Below, one piece after another: positions 32,279-43,482 of a stretch of DNA of 64,000 nucleotides. Under the pieces are notes generated by a model. It was not told the DNA's origin. It saw nothing but the letters and a program-made list of their open reading frames with translations, and did no database searches. The stretch is from assembly GCF_014898055.3 (NCBI RefSeq), contig NW_023601104.1, positions 80,893,106 to 80,957,105 of the forward strand, written 5' to 3'. This DNA comes from Talpa occidentalis (taxonomy: Eukaryota > Chordata > Mammalia > Eulipotyphla > Talpidae). Each line of letters opens with the position of its first letter. Position 1 is the stretch's first letter. A program made the position numbers and the translations under genes.

Positions 32279-32530
32279 AAGAATATATAGAGTAGAATGT
32301 TGTATTTACTTTAAAATACCTCAGTATGGCTAGCAGGGTATATGTGTATTAAGTCAACTCTAAGTGTGGGGAGGTAATGAGTAAATCTGTGAAGGATCCA
32401 GAGTTTCAGTGTTGCTTTCTAAATCTTCTTCAGAAAGTTTAAGAACTATTATTTTTTGTTGGTTAAATGAGTGGTGTTGATAGTGTGTGGGTGGCCAGAA
32501 TGGTACACACACGATTGCAGGAAAATAACA
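32279..32530. other. Unannotated DNA between SINEs
   Basis: Ordinary AT-rich sequence. Confidence 0.3.
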
Positions 32531-32550
32531 TTAGAATCAAAAGCTTTTGG

Positions 32551-32853
32551 GGCCTCCCCAGTGGCACAGCAGGTTGAGAGCAGCACTGTAAAGCTGTCTG
32601 CAGCCTCTGCAGCGCGGGTTTGATTCCCGGCAGGCCTGGGAGAATCCCACATGGCTTGGCAGTCCTCTCCTGTCTCGCCTGCTGCTCCCCTTAGCACTGT
32701 CTTCGGTCCGTCTGCCTGTTCTGCTCCCCATTCTGTCTCTGGTGAATCCTCTCACCCTCCCGCACCTCTGTCCTGTACCCCAGCTATTGTATAAATTGAA
32801 AAAAAAAATCTTTAAAAAAAAAGCACCATAATTTGAAAAAAGAAAAAAAAAAA
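32551..32853 (+). mobile_element. tRNA-derived SINE with extended composite tail
   Basis: Target-site duplication of 18 bp with one mismatch (agaatcaMaagcttttgg at 32533-32550 and 32854-32871). Between the first A-run and the right duplication lies an extra 'gcaccataatttg' followed by a second A-rich run, so the insertion includes about 25-30 bp not seen in other copies. Confidence 0.93.
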
Positions 32854-32899
32854 AGAATCACAAGCTTTTGGTCTAGAATTTTGGTCTTATCCTCTTCCC

Positions 32900-32900
32900 A

Positions 32901-32941
<41 letters not shown>
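32900..32941. repeat. (CA)n microsatellite
   Basis: About 20 uninterrupted CA units. Confidence 0.95.
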
Positions 32942-32944
<3 letters not shown>

Positions 32945-33036
32945 AGAGGATTCTGGCACCTAATCAGATGAAAAATTCAGTTGATTCTGCCAGATAATAG
33001 TGCATTTGCCTGAGATCAATCTAAGTTAATTAAGGT

Positions 33037-33330
33037 ATGCTATGCTGCTGTAACAAAGAGCTATGCCTCTTAAACATACAGTGGCTTAAAGAAGTTGGTG
33101 ACTATCTCAATCATTTCCAGGTGACAGATCTAGCGCAATGGAGTGGCTCTGCTCCATGCAATGATTCAGGGATCAAGGTTCCTTCCATTTGGTGTTTGTA
33201 GTCCCCTAGGGCCTTACCTTACAGGATCAGGACAGAGTGATGGGATTTCTACTTTCCCATGGGAGGGAGGAAACAAAGAAATTCGGCTTGCCTTTCAAGT
33301 TGGACTGTATGTTTCAAGTTATCTTTGAAG
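33037..33330. mobile_element. Old LTR-type interspersed repeat
   Basis: 'gctgctgtaacaaagagc', 'acagtggcttaaagaagtt', 'ggctctgctccatgcaatg', 'attcagggatcaaggttcct' and 'tccatttggtg' follow a widespread mammalian repeat in order. Likely LTR-derived; name uncertain. The frame at 33143-33328 is chance. Confidence 0.5.
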
Positions 33331-33629
33331 TTAGTCAATGTCCCAGGAAATCAGCTGGGAGCTGCATGTGCCCCCCTGTTCACACCTCAGTGGCTCAGAC
33401 TTCACAGATCCACCTTGGGTCGAAGAAGGAAATGAAATACCTGGTTCCACAGCATGGCCTCCCTTCAGTTCTATAGAACGCTTCCTCGAGTTTCTTGAAG
33501 GGCTTAAAAGGACAGAGAGCTGGGACCTCACAAGTCTTGAGCCTGTGGCAGAATTCGTCTCACAACTGCTTTTGTTGGAGCACATTTGTTGGTGAGGTTG
33601 TGGAGAAGACCTGGCTACAGAGAGCCGGG
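33331..33629. other. Unannotated DNA
   Basis: No exon or repeat recognised. Confidence 0.3.
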
Positions 33630-34010
33630 GGGATGTCAACATCCCTGGGAGCATGTTAGAAATTCAGGACTTGGGCCTCCCTGGTGGCACAAGGGGTTAA
33701 GCATGGCACTATGAAGCTGTCCACAGCCTCTGCAGCACGAGTTTGATCCCCAGCCGACCAGGGAGCAACCCACATGGTGCAGCAGACCTCTCCTGTCTTG
33801 CCCGCTGCTCCCCTCAGCAGTGTATTTCAGTCAGTCTGCATGTTCTGTTCCCCACTCTGTCTCTCATGAATCCTCTCACCTCCCGCCCCCACTCCCACAC
33901 TGGCCTGTAACCCCAGTTCTTGTATGCATAAATAAATAAATCTTAAAAAAAAAATTCAGGACTTGTCTGGTCTCAGAGTCTCAATCTGTCCTTTACGGCA
34001 TCTCCGGGTG
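33630..34010. mobile_element. hAT-type MITE relic (MER20-like), split by a SINE
   Basis: 'tccctgggagcatgttagaaattca' before the SINE and 'ctcagagtctcaatctg ... catctccgggtgatg' after it are the two halves of a MER20-like sequence. Confidence 0.5.
33673..33951 (+). mobile_element. tRNA-derived SINE, subfamily A
   Basis: Perfect 13-bp target-site duplication (aaattcaggactt at 33660-33672 and 33952-33964). Full length, tail 'gcataaataaataaatctt' plus A-run. Confidence 0.95.
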
Positions 34011-34589
34011 ATGGTGGAGAAGCCCCTTTACTGGCCTTGGCTTTGTCCTTTTGCTTAGATAGCCTTCCATGCCTTGTTACTGCCAGGAGGAGCCTGGCCA
34101 GCACCCACGGACCATTTCCAGATGGTGACTATGGACCCACAAGTCAGCAGAGCCATCACTTTAGTAATTAAGGATTCACGTTTCCCGTTACAGGTTGTAT
34201 GTATGTGTAGGTGACTGCAAAAACACAGAAAGGTTGGAAAGCCGGGGCTGCAGCAGGCAGGGGTCTGTGGAGGAGGTCAGCGCTGCGCCCCAGTCCTGGG
34301 GTGGCACACGGCTGGGAACCCGGGGCTCCCTCCGATATTGAGCCTCCTGCCCTCCTCTGTAACACAGGTTGCCTTTTACCTCCCTGTTGTCGCGGTTACC
34401 AGGACAGGACTGGGAATAAATCTCTGCGATTTCTTCCCTTCCCCATAGTATCTTATTCCCGTTCTTTTTAGGACAGGACAGTGGTTTGCTGGACTCTTAG
34501 CTGAGACCAAAGCAGGATTCCTAAATCTCTAGTCTCAGTTTCCCAGTTTGTAAAGGAAAGCACTTTTGCCTACAGGACCTTTACAGCAC
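34011..34589. other. Unannotated DNA
   Basis: GC rises toward the CpG island. 34240-34340 has moderate CpG. No exon recognised. Confidence 0.3.
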
Positions 34590-34870
34590 AAGCCTGGGGC
34601 GCGGGAAGGGAGTGGTGGAACACCCTCACCTTGCCGTCCAACCTTGCAGGCGCAGGGGTTCTGGATTAGCACCCCGACAGGCGCCAAGGAGCGCACGGGC
34701 CAGCCGGGGCGCGGGCCAGGCTCTCCGCGCTCCGCCAGCGGGCGGTGCGGCAGCGCCACCGTGTGGCCGCCAGACATCAAAGCGCTGCTCCTCGCCAGGC
34801 TGCGGGGTTCTGAGCCGCGGATTTGGCCTGACTTGCTGCGAGGGACGGAGCAGGGGCGGTGCCCCCTTCC
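34590..34870. promoter_or_regulatory. Small CpG island
   Basis: About 280 bp with dense CpG (gcgcgggaag, ggcgccaaggagcgcacggg, ccggggcgcgggcc, agcgggcggtgcggcagcgcc). A CTCF-like but imperfect GCGCCACCGTGTGG lies at 34753-34766. Candidate promoter or enhancer; frames on both strands show no domain. Confidence 0.55.
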
Positions 34871-34939
34871 TGGTCCCTCTAGAGGGTGCAGAGGACACCA
34901 AAGGGGAGACTTCTGGAGGAGGATGTGGACCCTAACTCT

Positions 34940-35013
34940 GGCAGCCCGCTCTGTCTCATGGTTAGAGCAGGCTGGTCTTGTGAAACCGCAGGTTCGAGTC
35001 TCGCTCGCCCCAG
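34940..35013 (+). pseudogene. tRNA-Thr(TGT)-like relic
   Basis: GGTTAGAGCA, then GGTCTTGT (anticodon TGT in place), AAACC, the B box GGTTCGAGTC and a TCTCGCT..GCCCC end align in order with vertebrate tRNA-Thr-TGT. The 5' strand of the acceptor and the D arm are degraded, and the anticodon stem carries extra bases (caggctgg, tgtgaaaccg), so a cloverleaf cannot form cleanly. Not one of the SINE copies. Probably a dead tRNA gene or a retroposed tRNA. Confidence 0.5.
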
Positions 35014-35549
35014 TAGTAGTTTAGCCTTTCGGTCGCTGGTGGGCAGATGGCCCCAGCCCTGGGTCCAGGTTCTGCATTTACTTTTGGGTCCCGCAGGAGA
35101 AGGAGAAAGAGCGGGCAGCTCGCAAGGGGGGTGCTCAGGTGGCCACATTAGAGGTGATGGGCAACAATGGCCACCCAGGTCCCAGTGGGACACCTGGTGC
35201 CCCGTCCTTGATCCCGTAATTACTCCAGCGCCAACACTCTCCAGATCTTGGGGATTTTCAAGCACTTTGCTGTGAGCTCGGGAAGGATGGAAAGGAAAGG
35301 TAATTCAGCAGCGTCTCAGAAGTGAAGGAAAAGAGACAGAGGAGCAATTTTCACTGAGAGCCCACCGTCCATTGAGAGCCCACCGTTGACTATGTGGTCT
35401 TCTGGGAGGATTCGAGGTGTTACCCTTGGGGACAGTGGTCACAATTAACTCTGAACACGTGCAAGTTACTTCCAACTTCAGAATCTGCTCTCCCTGTGAC
35501 TACTAATAACAATAAAAGCACTTTTCGAATCTAAACAGAATCCCTAAAC
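35014..35549. other. Unannotated DNA
   Basis: Contains a small direct repeat near 35357-35385 (tgagagcccaccgt twice). No exon recognised. Confidence 0.3.
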
Positions 35550-35712
35550 TAACTCAGTGCTTATAAAATGTGAGTGGTAGGATTAGCTTCTCTGCTCATA
35601 TAGGGAAACTGAGGCACCTCGAGGGTAAAATTTCACCTAGGGTCACACAGAGTAAGTGGTAGAGTCAGGATTCAAACCCAACCTTCCTGGCTCCAGGTGT
35701 GCCTTCAACCAG
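35550..35712 (-). mobile_element. MIR, antisense
   Basis: 'tatagggaaactgaggcacc', 'ctagggtcacacagagtaag', 'tggtagagtcaggattcaaa', 'cccaaccttcctggctcc' is the antisense MIR core in order. Confidence 0.8.
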
Positions 35713-36185
35713 ATGTTGCTAAGGAAGACCCCTGGAGCCTCTCTCTGGGGCTTTCTAGAGCCAAGGAGAACAAATACGTGCCTTCAAGGAAATACAGGTT
35801 TTGCAACTGTTCCATCAAAGTCCTGATGTGTAGAACCAGGGGATTTCATTCACACCATTAAGAAGTAAGAGAGAAAAAACTTTAATTCTCCCTTATGCCT
35901 GTTCCTGATAGTTCTCTGTGGGAGGAAGATAACTGTGGCTGGAAGTTACACTACATACTACAGAGATCAATGTCCAGTGCCTTATACCCAAACACTTCGT
36001 TCTTTTTATTCTTCGTGGAGTTATGTTGCTATATTGAGAAAAGATGATCATCCTTTCACAGCTTTTGGAACAACACCAAAGATTCTGGTCTATTTTTGGC
36101 TCCCATGCCATGGACAGACAGACTGGGCATTTTCCAAAATGCCACCTCGATATATCTGGTCTCATGTTCTCTTACAGGGTAACTG
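35713..36185. other. Unannotated DNA, possibly LTR-derived at the end
   Basis: No exon. 35890-36185 may be the start of the MLT1-type sequence that follows. Confidence 0.3.
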
Positions 36186-36189
36186 TGAC

Positions 36190-36655
36190 TCTCCACTTGA
36201 GCCTGGGTTGACTTCTCTATGTCCTCTCCCTTAGAACATGGGTGGACTTTTGTGACTTCCTTGACCATTTACTTATGGTGGAAGGGATGGTATATGGCCT
36301 CAGGGTCACCTTGCCTTGTTTCCTAGAGACACTTACTCACTCTGGAACTCAGCCACCTTGCTGTGGGGACACTGGTAAACCATATGGAAAGGCCACATGT
36401 CTGGATGCTGGCTCACAGCACCCACTGAGATCTCAGCCGGCAGCCAGCATCAGTTTCCAGATATGTGAGCAAATGAATAGTCTTTAGGTATCCTAGCCCC
36501 CAGCTTCCAGCCACTGCAGCTGACTCCACATGGATCAAAGATGAGTTGCCCCTTCCAGGCTCTGCCCAAATCAAAGATTCATGAGCAGAATAAGAGCTTA
36601 ATGTTGTCCTAAGCCACTAAGTTGGGAGGTTTGTTTCATGACAATAGATGCCTGG
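36190..36655 (+). mobile_element. MLT1-type MaLR LTR, 3' part
   Basis: 'tcttagagacacttactcac'-like middle, 'cacccactgagatctcagcc', 'gattcatgagcagaataaga' and the end 'taagccactaagttgggagg', 'tttgtttcatgacaatagat' are typical of older MLT1 LTRs. Confidence 0.65.
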
Positions 36656-37560
36656 AAAAGTGTCTTCACACTTTTTTCACTATTATGAATTATTCTGCCA
36701 TGACTGTTTTTATAGGCCTGTGGCCTAATGTACATACCTGAAGTTTTCCCTAGATTTCTAGAAGAAGGATTGCTAGATGAAAGTGTCGTCCTCAAAGGGA
36801 ATACTATACAACAGTTAAAAATGAATCAATTGTATCTACATTTAATCACATGGGCCTAACATGAAAATAATGTCAAATGAAACAAGTGAGTTATAAAATG
36901 ATACAGGAGGGTGTCATTTATGTAGTATTCTGAGGCCACTCATCAGTGCTGCACTGGGGTTATGGACCAATGCATGCATAGTCATGGTGGTTTAATGACA
37001 TGTTGTCATCACTGGACAATATAGACCAAAGTGGTCCCAATAAGCTGTACCCAAGGTATGTCATATGCTTCCCATCCAGGGTTGTGGGATTATACCCCAG
37101 GACATTTGCACAGCGACAGAAGCACTATTTCATGGTATGTTCTCAGAATATACCCTGTTCTGAGGTGACACAGCTGTTGTGAAAACATGAGAACACACAA
37201 GAGAGCCATACATATGACTGAGAGTGATGTGTTAGTTGTTTCCAAAACATTTTATTTCTTAAAAAAAAAAAACAAACAGCTAAAGGTCTGAAGAAATGAA
37301 CAATACTGACATCTGTTCATCCGTGTGTTGGGATATAGAGGTATTACTATTTTTCCTTATCTTATGTGTGTTATGTATTGCTATGTTTTTTATGATGCTG
37401 TGAATATTTCACTGTTTAGGAATGTTTAAAAATCTCAACTTAGGTAAAATGATCTTCACAGTCATTTTATCGCTTGCGATGTTCTATGTTTGGGCACATA
37501 ATTGATTGATTAAAAGTAAGACCTTTGGCCTTTGATCAGCTGATCATTCAATTCTAATTA
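36656..37560. mobile_element. L1-like and unnamed repeat remnants
   Basis: 36660-36790 resembles antisense L1 (tattatgaattattctgcc, gaaggattgctagatgaaag). 36800-36930 and 37230-37440 resemble sense L1 3' sequence. The middle (36950-37190) is unclassified. No coding frame retained. Confidence 0.35.
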
Positions 37561-38115
37561 ACACCCCCCACCATAACTACATTCCTGACCACACTTGAGA
37601 ACTCCCCCTTTGATAAACAATCCACGCCCTTTAGCTTCCTGGCTTTTCCATGAGCTAGTTCCTCTGCCTGGAATAATAATTCCAAGGAATAATGATTCTA
37701 GGGAGCCAAGAATAACCAGGAGACTCTGAAAGAAAAATAATAATAATCCCAGTGACTTATCATTCCCAAATTCATTCACAAATCATTCCCAGTCTCATAT
37801 CTTACTGGTTCTCTTTGTAATGAGATCAGTGTAACATTTACTGGGTGGTTTTATGTGCCAAACATCAAATCAAGTTTTTATATGTTTCATTCTTTTCAAG
37901 CAGTTTCTGTTATTATCTTTTTTTTTTAAATAGAGACGTTAGTTTCTGAGTTTCTGTCATTATCATGTTGGTGGTTTTTGTTATTTTCCCAAATCCTTGG
38001 TGGCAGCTCAAGAGTCAACCCCCAAACCTGCTTAGTGTCCACAGCCTTGGCCATGAAATTGTCCTGCCTCTTGTGAGAAAGCTGTTCTTTTGTATTTTCC
38101 AATTACAGATCAAGA
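37561..38115. other. Unannotated AT-rich DNA
   Basis: Nothing recognised beyond an 'aaataataataat' patch near 37735. Confidence 0.3.
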
Positions 38116-38119
38116 AACA

Positions 38120-38370
38120 GTTTGGGAGTGTTTCTCTCCTTGCTTGCCTGATGAGTTATTCATCCTTCTAGATTCATTGGCATGTCACCCTGTTTGGGAA
38201 GCCCTCCTCCGGCCAGTCCCTCCATCAAGCCATCTGCATCAGCGAGGAAGATGTCTGTGTCCTGGCTTTGCCTCTGTTGCTCTTGGGCAAGCTCCTCAAA
38301 GACAGGCCCCAGCTTGTGTATTCCCAGCACCTAAAAGCACACCTGGTATGTTAGGGCACCTCATGTTTAC
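38120..38370 (+). mobile_element. L2 3' end fragment
   Basis: 'tgtttgggaagccctcctcc', 'gcaagctcctcaaagacagg', 'gtgtattcccagcacctaaa', 'acctggtatgttagggc' follow the L2 3' region. Confidence 0.6.
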
Positions 38371-39715
38371 AGAAATGAATATTGATGCACACCTGCCTCG
38401 TTCAGTCCCTGAACTACATACACGTCCTTAACTTGGGAGCGATTCCTTTCCCCTGTGCTCACAGGACATGGTTTGTGCCATCCTGGCCATTTCTCCAAAA
38501 CATATACACAAAAAGAAATCCTGCTCATTTTGCCCAAAAAACCCAGCCCAAAGAATTTAGATTCATAGATACCCTGAAAACTCCAGAAGAAGAATAGAGC
38601 AGGAGTGAATGAGTTATTGGACATTTCACATGTGCCAGGGCCTGTGCTAAGCAATATACATGGAATTCACTTTTGCAAATAAAATGAACTATTGCTTTTC
38701 TTTTTTTCAATGAGCATCGGGTTCCAGTTTCAATGTTAGCAAAGGCCCAGATCAGAATTTGTGGGGGGAGGCTTGGAGAAGAGGATAGGATGTCTTAGCT
38801 GAAAAGCTTTGTCATTTATCATCACTGGTAAGAGAAGACTCTAGCAGGCGGCTTCTCTGAGCCGAGGATGGCATTCATCATATCCCTGGGGCAACTGTGG
38901 CAGTGCCATTTGATGATGTCATCATGCCATGTTTTGTCAATATCTCCTTTCAGGCTTCATCAGGGAGTGACACGGCGTGTGGAATGATCTGCATTGTGAC
39001 ATTAGACACTGACAAAGTCTCTTTTATCAGCCTCACCTTTGTCATGAAGCGCTGAAGGAATGTTGGCATGGAACCATTGTCTTCTATTTCGACACCACAT
39101 TCAATTCACTCATTTAAACCCTCCTGGCACATGTGCATAGGATGCTGCAAAGCCACAGTTGAAACCAGAGACTCAGGTGACCCCAGAGCTCTGTGTCTCA
39201 GATTCTTGTCTAATATGCTGCTTAGCATCTTTCATACAATAGGGACTGTGGGGTGGGGCTGGCCCACTGTCACATCAGACAATTTTGCTAAAAGGCAGAG
39301 ATGCCTAGTAAACTGTGTTTATCGAGTCTGCTCTATGGACAAGCATTTTAGCTGGTACTATGAAAGATTTGAGAAAAATTTAAGGATTGGTCTCTTCCCT
39401 CCAATAGCTTACTGACTGATTACATGGGTAAAATTGAAACCTGGAGAACTTACAAAGCAGGTTGAGTTAAGGGTATGTCCACCCAGGTTTAAATGCCCAT
39501 AATCATGAAATTGAAATTAAGGTTAGTAGGAAATTAGGGTTTGGTCAAGGGGGAAAGAGATCAGTTGCCTATTCTTACTCCCTCTTTTCCTCCAAAGAGC
39601 AAAGAAAATCTCATCTGATGGTCACAAAACTCAATTCTTGATCTTCTTAGTCCTTATCATGCACAGTAGCAAATTAAATATATCTTTTATTCAGACAACA
39701 CAGCATGATTTCAGA
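38371..39715. other. Unannotated DNA
   Basis: A trace of an L2/MIR-like repeat at 38600-38680 (acatttcacatgtgccaggg). 38780-39060 is repeat-free and could contain conserved sequence, but nothing specific. The frame at 39068-39415 has no domain. Confidence 0.3.
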
Positions 39716-39719
39716 AATG

Positions 39720-39850
39720 TTGCAACTACCATCTTGGGATTGAGGAAATGTTATACCCAGATGAGGAAATGAAGTCTTAAGAATGTTTCCTAACTTGCTC
39801 AAGCTTATCCAGTTAATAAATGTCAAGGCCAGGTCTTGGGTACAAGACAA
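39720..39850 (-). mobile_element. MIR fragment, antisense
   Basis: 'cagatgaggaaatgaagtct', 'aacttgctcaagcttatcca', 'gttaataaatgtcaaggcca' match the antisense MIR core. Confidence 0.65.
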
Positions 39851-40600
39851 TCATTGTAATGTCACCTGCTGGGTGGAGTGAATTCTTTGCCTCAGATTCC
39901 ATCTGAACTAAGCAACATTTAACTTTTTTAAAGCTGAGTGGAGTGACTGTCAAATATGGATAAAGAAAGCACACAGGGAGACTCTAAGAGACTCTAGTCT
40001 CCTTTGGAGCCCACATAGACATCCATCCATGCCTGCTCTGGCATTGTGTGCAGGCTGGGTACACTGTACTTGGTGAGGGCCCGGGCACCCCAGGCCTCTG
40101 TTCAGAGGATGCAGGTCCAGCCACAGTGGGCCTGGGAAGCTCTGAGCTAGAGAACAGGCCCAGGACATTGCTTGTATGTTCATGAGGCTATGGATTTATC
40201 TTGTGTAACTCATGATTGTCTTTTGTGTTTCAATCCCCTTTGACTTTGGACATGCAGCTGGTAGTGGTGTAATGGGGAAGATTGGTGTTTGAGCTGGAGC
40301 GGTGCTGTTGGATCAGTATCAGTAGTCAAGAGGCTGTGAGTGACTTCCAGTGACTCTTAATTTAAAGAGAGTCTCCGTGTACCTCAAGATCAATTAGACT
40401 GCCCTTGAGCTCCTCTGCCTCCTTGGAAGTCAAGGCCAAGGGATGGTTGAGTCTCCCTGCAAGCACACCCTCCTGAGATGTGCTCCAGAGGCTGCCTCAT
40501 TGACATAACACAAGACACTTTAACACCCTCATGGGAAGAAATTCTAAGGCTTTTAGGAGTTCTGCACCAGAAAGGGGGTCAAAGAACAAATCTCTATTTC
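39851..40600. other. Unannotated DNA
   Basis: No exon, RNA gene or named repeat recognised. Confidence 0.3.
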
Positions 40601-40605
40601 TTAAT

Positions 40606-41340
40606 ATAAATCACAACGTCACAGTCACAATTATGGAAGAAGGTGCTTTGTAGATGTGATTAAATTAGAAATTTTGAGACAGGGCTATTATCCTGGGTAG
40701 ATCCACTGTAATCTGTCTGTCCATATTAGAGGAAGAGAGAGGACATTTTGACTATAGGAAGGAGAGAGGAAGGCCGTGTGATGGAAGAAAAGGAAGCAGC
40801 CAGGGAAGATTCTAGACTGCTGGCTTGAAAGAATGAGAAAGAGGCCATGGACCAAGGAATGTGATTCGAAAATTCTGGAAAAAGTCTAGAGACAGGGGCG
40901 GTTGAGCACTGGACTGCAAAGCTGCCCGCAGCCTCTGCAACACCAGTTCAATCCCCGGCCACCGGAGGAGGGTCCCACATGGCGTGCAGACCTCTCCTGC
41001 CGCCCGCTGCTCCCCTCAGCAGTGTACTTCGGTCCTTCTGCCTGCTCTGCTCCCCGCTCTGGCTCTGGTGAATTCTCTCACTTTCCTGCGCTTCTGACTG
41101 TGCTCAGTGCTTGTATAAATAAATGAATAATAAATAAATAAATAAATCTTTTTTAAAAAAAAGTCTAGAGACAGATTCTCCGCTAGAACCTCTGGAGGAG
41201 GAGCACCAACCAGTCAACACTGCGACTTTAGCCCCATACAACTGTTGGGACCTTGAGCCACTAGAACTGCCAAAGAAGACGTTTCTGTTGTTTTAAGCCA
41301 CTCTTTGTATTTGTTATGGCAGTAAAGGTAACTAACAGTG
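40606..41340 (+). mobile_element. MLT1-type MaLR LTR, split by a SINE
   Basis: 'gctttgtagatgtgattaaa', 'gggctattatcctgggta', 'gaaagaggccatggac' before the SINE; 'ttctccgctagaacctctgg', 'cgactttagcccca', 'gacgtttctgttgttttaag' and 'gccactctttgtatttgtta' after it. This is the full MLT1 order on the plus strand. Confidence 0.75.
40896..41158 (+). mobile_element. tRNA-derived SINE, subfamily B, 5'-truncated
   Basis: Begins 'gggcggttgagcactggact', lacking the first part of the usual head, so the A box is incomplete. Perfect 16-bp target-site duplication (aaaagtctagagacag at 40880-40895 and 41159-41174), so the truncation happened at insertion. Confidence 0.95.
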
Positions 41341-42645
41341 CAGGCTTAGTGCTATGTGGGAAGGTGGGCTGCTGTGCACCCTAACCTCTGCCTCTCTGAT
41401 CCCAACCATCCAGAGCAATTTTGCTTGGTCCAGACCTGCATTCCGCACCCAGCAGAATAAAAGCCTCCCTGCTTAACACCCCCATGCTTGGGAGGTGGCT
41501 TAAGAGACATCTGTTGCACGTAGCCCGTTAAAATATTTCTTCCAACCACCAGAGAGCTCACTGAGAAGATAGGAATGAATCACATTTTCTTCATCTTCCT
41601 GCATTTCCTGTTTAGTGACCCATAGAGATTGCTCCTGGGGGCCTCATGCACAAAAATGTGGAGTTTTTACAGGTCCAGTTTGCAACTCTTTTGCAAAGCA
41701 GTAAGGGAGGGGGGTGAAGTGTGCAAAATTGCCATAAATTTGGGTCATCACCACTATTCTTGGAACTGACATTGACTGAGGGAACTGAGCGATCGCTTTC
41801 TATCAGGGCTCCCCAGGTCTTGAGGGAGGAAGCAATCAATGTCCATGGACATTTCTGGGAACCTGCTGGGAAGAGGCTCTGGGTTGGCAGAATCAAAGCT
41901 GAAATGTGCTATGTGAATTGAAAGATTCCAATCTGGTTATATTTGCTCATTGAAGGGAGGGAAGGAAGTAAATGTGGGGGGAATAACCTCCATCTCCAAC
42001 AAGGCCCTTTGGGGGGCAGATGCATCACGGAAGGTGGCTGCATCTAAACAGATCAGCTGCTAACTCAAAGCCTATGTTGGCTACTTCTAGACTTCAGAAT
42101 CTCTCTCCTCTTCCCCTCAGCTGCCTACCCCTTCTCTCGGTTCTGGCTAATCAATTCAGCTCTGGGCCAAGCAGGTGAGCATGACAGGGGTGTTTGCTCC
42201 CTAAAACACCTGTAAGAACCAGCCTGGACTCTTTTACATGCCCCTCCCGGTAAGAGAATCAAGCCATGCAGCAGGTTGACAGTCTAATTATCCCAACCAT
42301 CAGAAACTTCTTCTGTGTGTTTAATCTACCTTGACAAGCCAGCAGTTTGTCACTTCGAGTCCTCTTAATTGGCTGTATGATTGACATGAGTGTGGGGGCT
42401 TTTTATTTTAAGAATTAAGGAGAGCCTATGGCTTCAAATTTAGCTCAGTTATATGATGCCGCAGACCCAGTTTGCACCAACATGGGCTAGAATCTGAGTT
42501 TTGCAGTCACTCTGATCCTAGGTAACTAGCAAGAATGACAGGGAGAGAAAACCAAACAACTTTCTCGTTTATGATTTACTTTTCCTCAAAGCTTTCCTTG
42601 GTCCTGCACTGACCTGACAAACAGAATCACAGAAAAACATGTTTG
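41341..42645. other. Unannotated DNA
   Basis: No exon, RNA gene or named repeat recognised. Mixed composition; some stretches may be constrained but this cannot be judged from one genome. Confidence 0.3.
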
Positions 42646-42649
42646 TGTC

Positions 42650-42965
42650 CCTCCAGATTCATTGGCGGAAATACTAACCCAAAAGTGATGTGGGGCCTTG
42701 TTGTGGGTGTCCAGGTAATGAGGGTGGAGCCTTGATAAATGGGATTTGTGTCTTACGGAAGACACCCTATAGCACCCCACCATGTGAAGACATGAAAGCA
42801 AGTCAGCAGCCTGAAATCCAAAACAGAGACTTTCACCAGAACCAGACCACCTGGCACCTTGACCTTGGACTTCCAACCTCCAGGGTTGCCAGAAACAAAT
42901 TCCTACTGTCACTCAACTACCCAATCTGGGTTATATTGTTATAGCAGCTGGAACTGGCTGAGACA
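42650..42965 (+). mobile_element. MLT1-type MaLR LTR
   Basis: 'gatttgtgtcttacggaaga', 'ccaccatgtgaagacatgaa', 'accttgaccttggacttcca', 'acctccagggttgccagaaa' and 'ttatattgttatagcagctg' are in MLT1 order. Confidence 0.75.
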
Positions 42966-43135
42966 ATGCTCTATTTTGTCTCTTGAACAGTGTGCTTTGA
43001 CACCCCATTTTGTCTGGACTCTCAGAATGGTTTTGGTCACAAGTGCAAATCTAAGTCATTTTTTGTTGTGGTGGCTCATATAACTTAGGAGCCCACGGGT
43101 TGAGCTGCCTGGAGTCACAGCTGATTCGGGGTCTT
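42966..43135. other. Unannotated DNA
   Basis: Nothing recognised. Confidence 0.3.
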
Positions 43136-43153
43136 AAACAGTATGGATCCAGG

Positions 43154-43464
43154 GCCTCCCTGGTGGCACACCAGTTGAGCGCTGGGTTGTGAAGCTGCCG
43201 CAGCCTCTACAGTGCTGGTTCGATCCCCAGCTGCTCCCCGGCCACGGGAGGAGGGTCCCACATGGCGTGCAGACCTCTCCTGCCGCCCGCTGCTCCCCTC
43301 AGCAGTGTCCTTCGGTCCTTCTGCCTGTTCTGCTCCCCGCTCTGGCTCTGGTGAATTCTCTCACCCTCCCGCACTTCTGACTGTACCCAGTGCTTGTATA
43401 AAATAAATAAATAAATCTTAAAAAAAAAAAGATTAAAAAATTTTCTAAAAATAAATAAATAAAT
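43154..43464 (+). mobile_element. tRNA-derived SINE, subfamily B, double tail
   Basis: Perfect 18-bp target-site duplication (aaacagtatggatccagg at 43136-43153 and 43465-43482). After the normal 'ataaataaataaatctt' and A-run comes a second tail 'gattaaaaaattttctaaaa' with further AAAT units, longer than other copies. Confidence 0.95.
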
Positions 43465-43482
43465 AAACAGTATGGATCCAGG

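Noticed and set aside
34753..34766. CTCF-like GCGCCACCGTGTGG
   Set aside because: Two mismatches at informative positions of the core; kept only as a remark under the CpG island.
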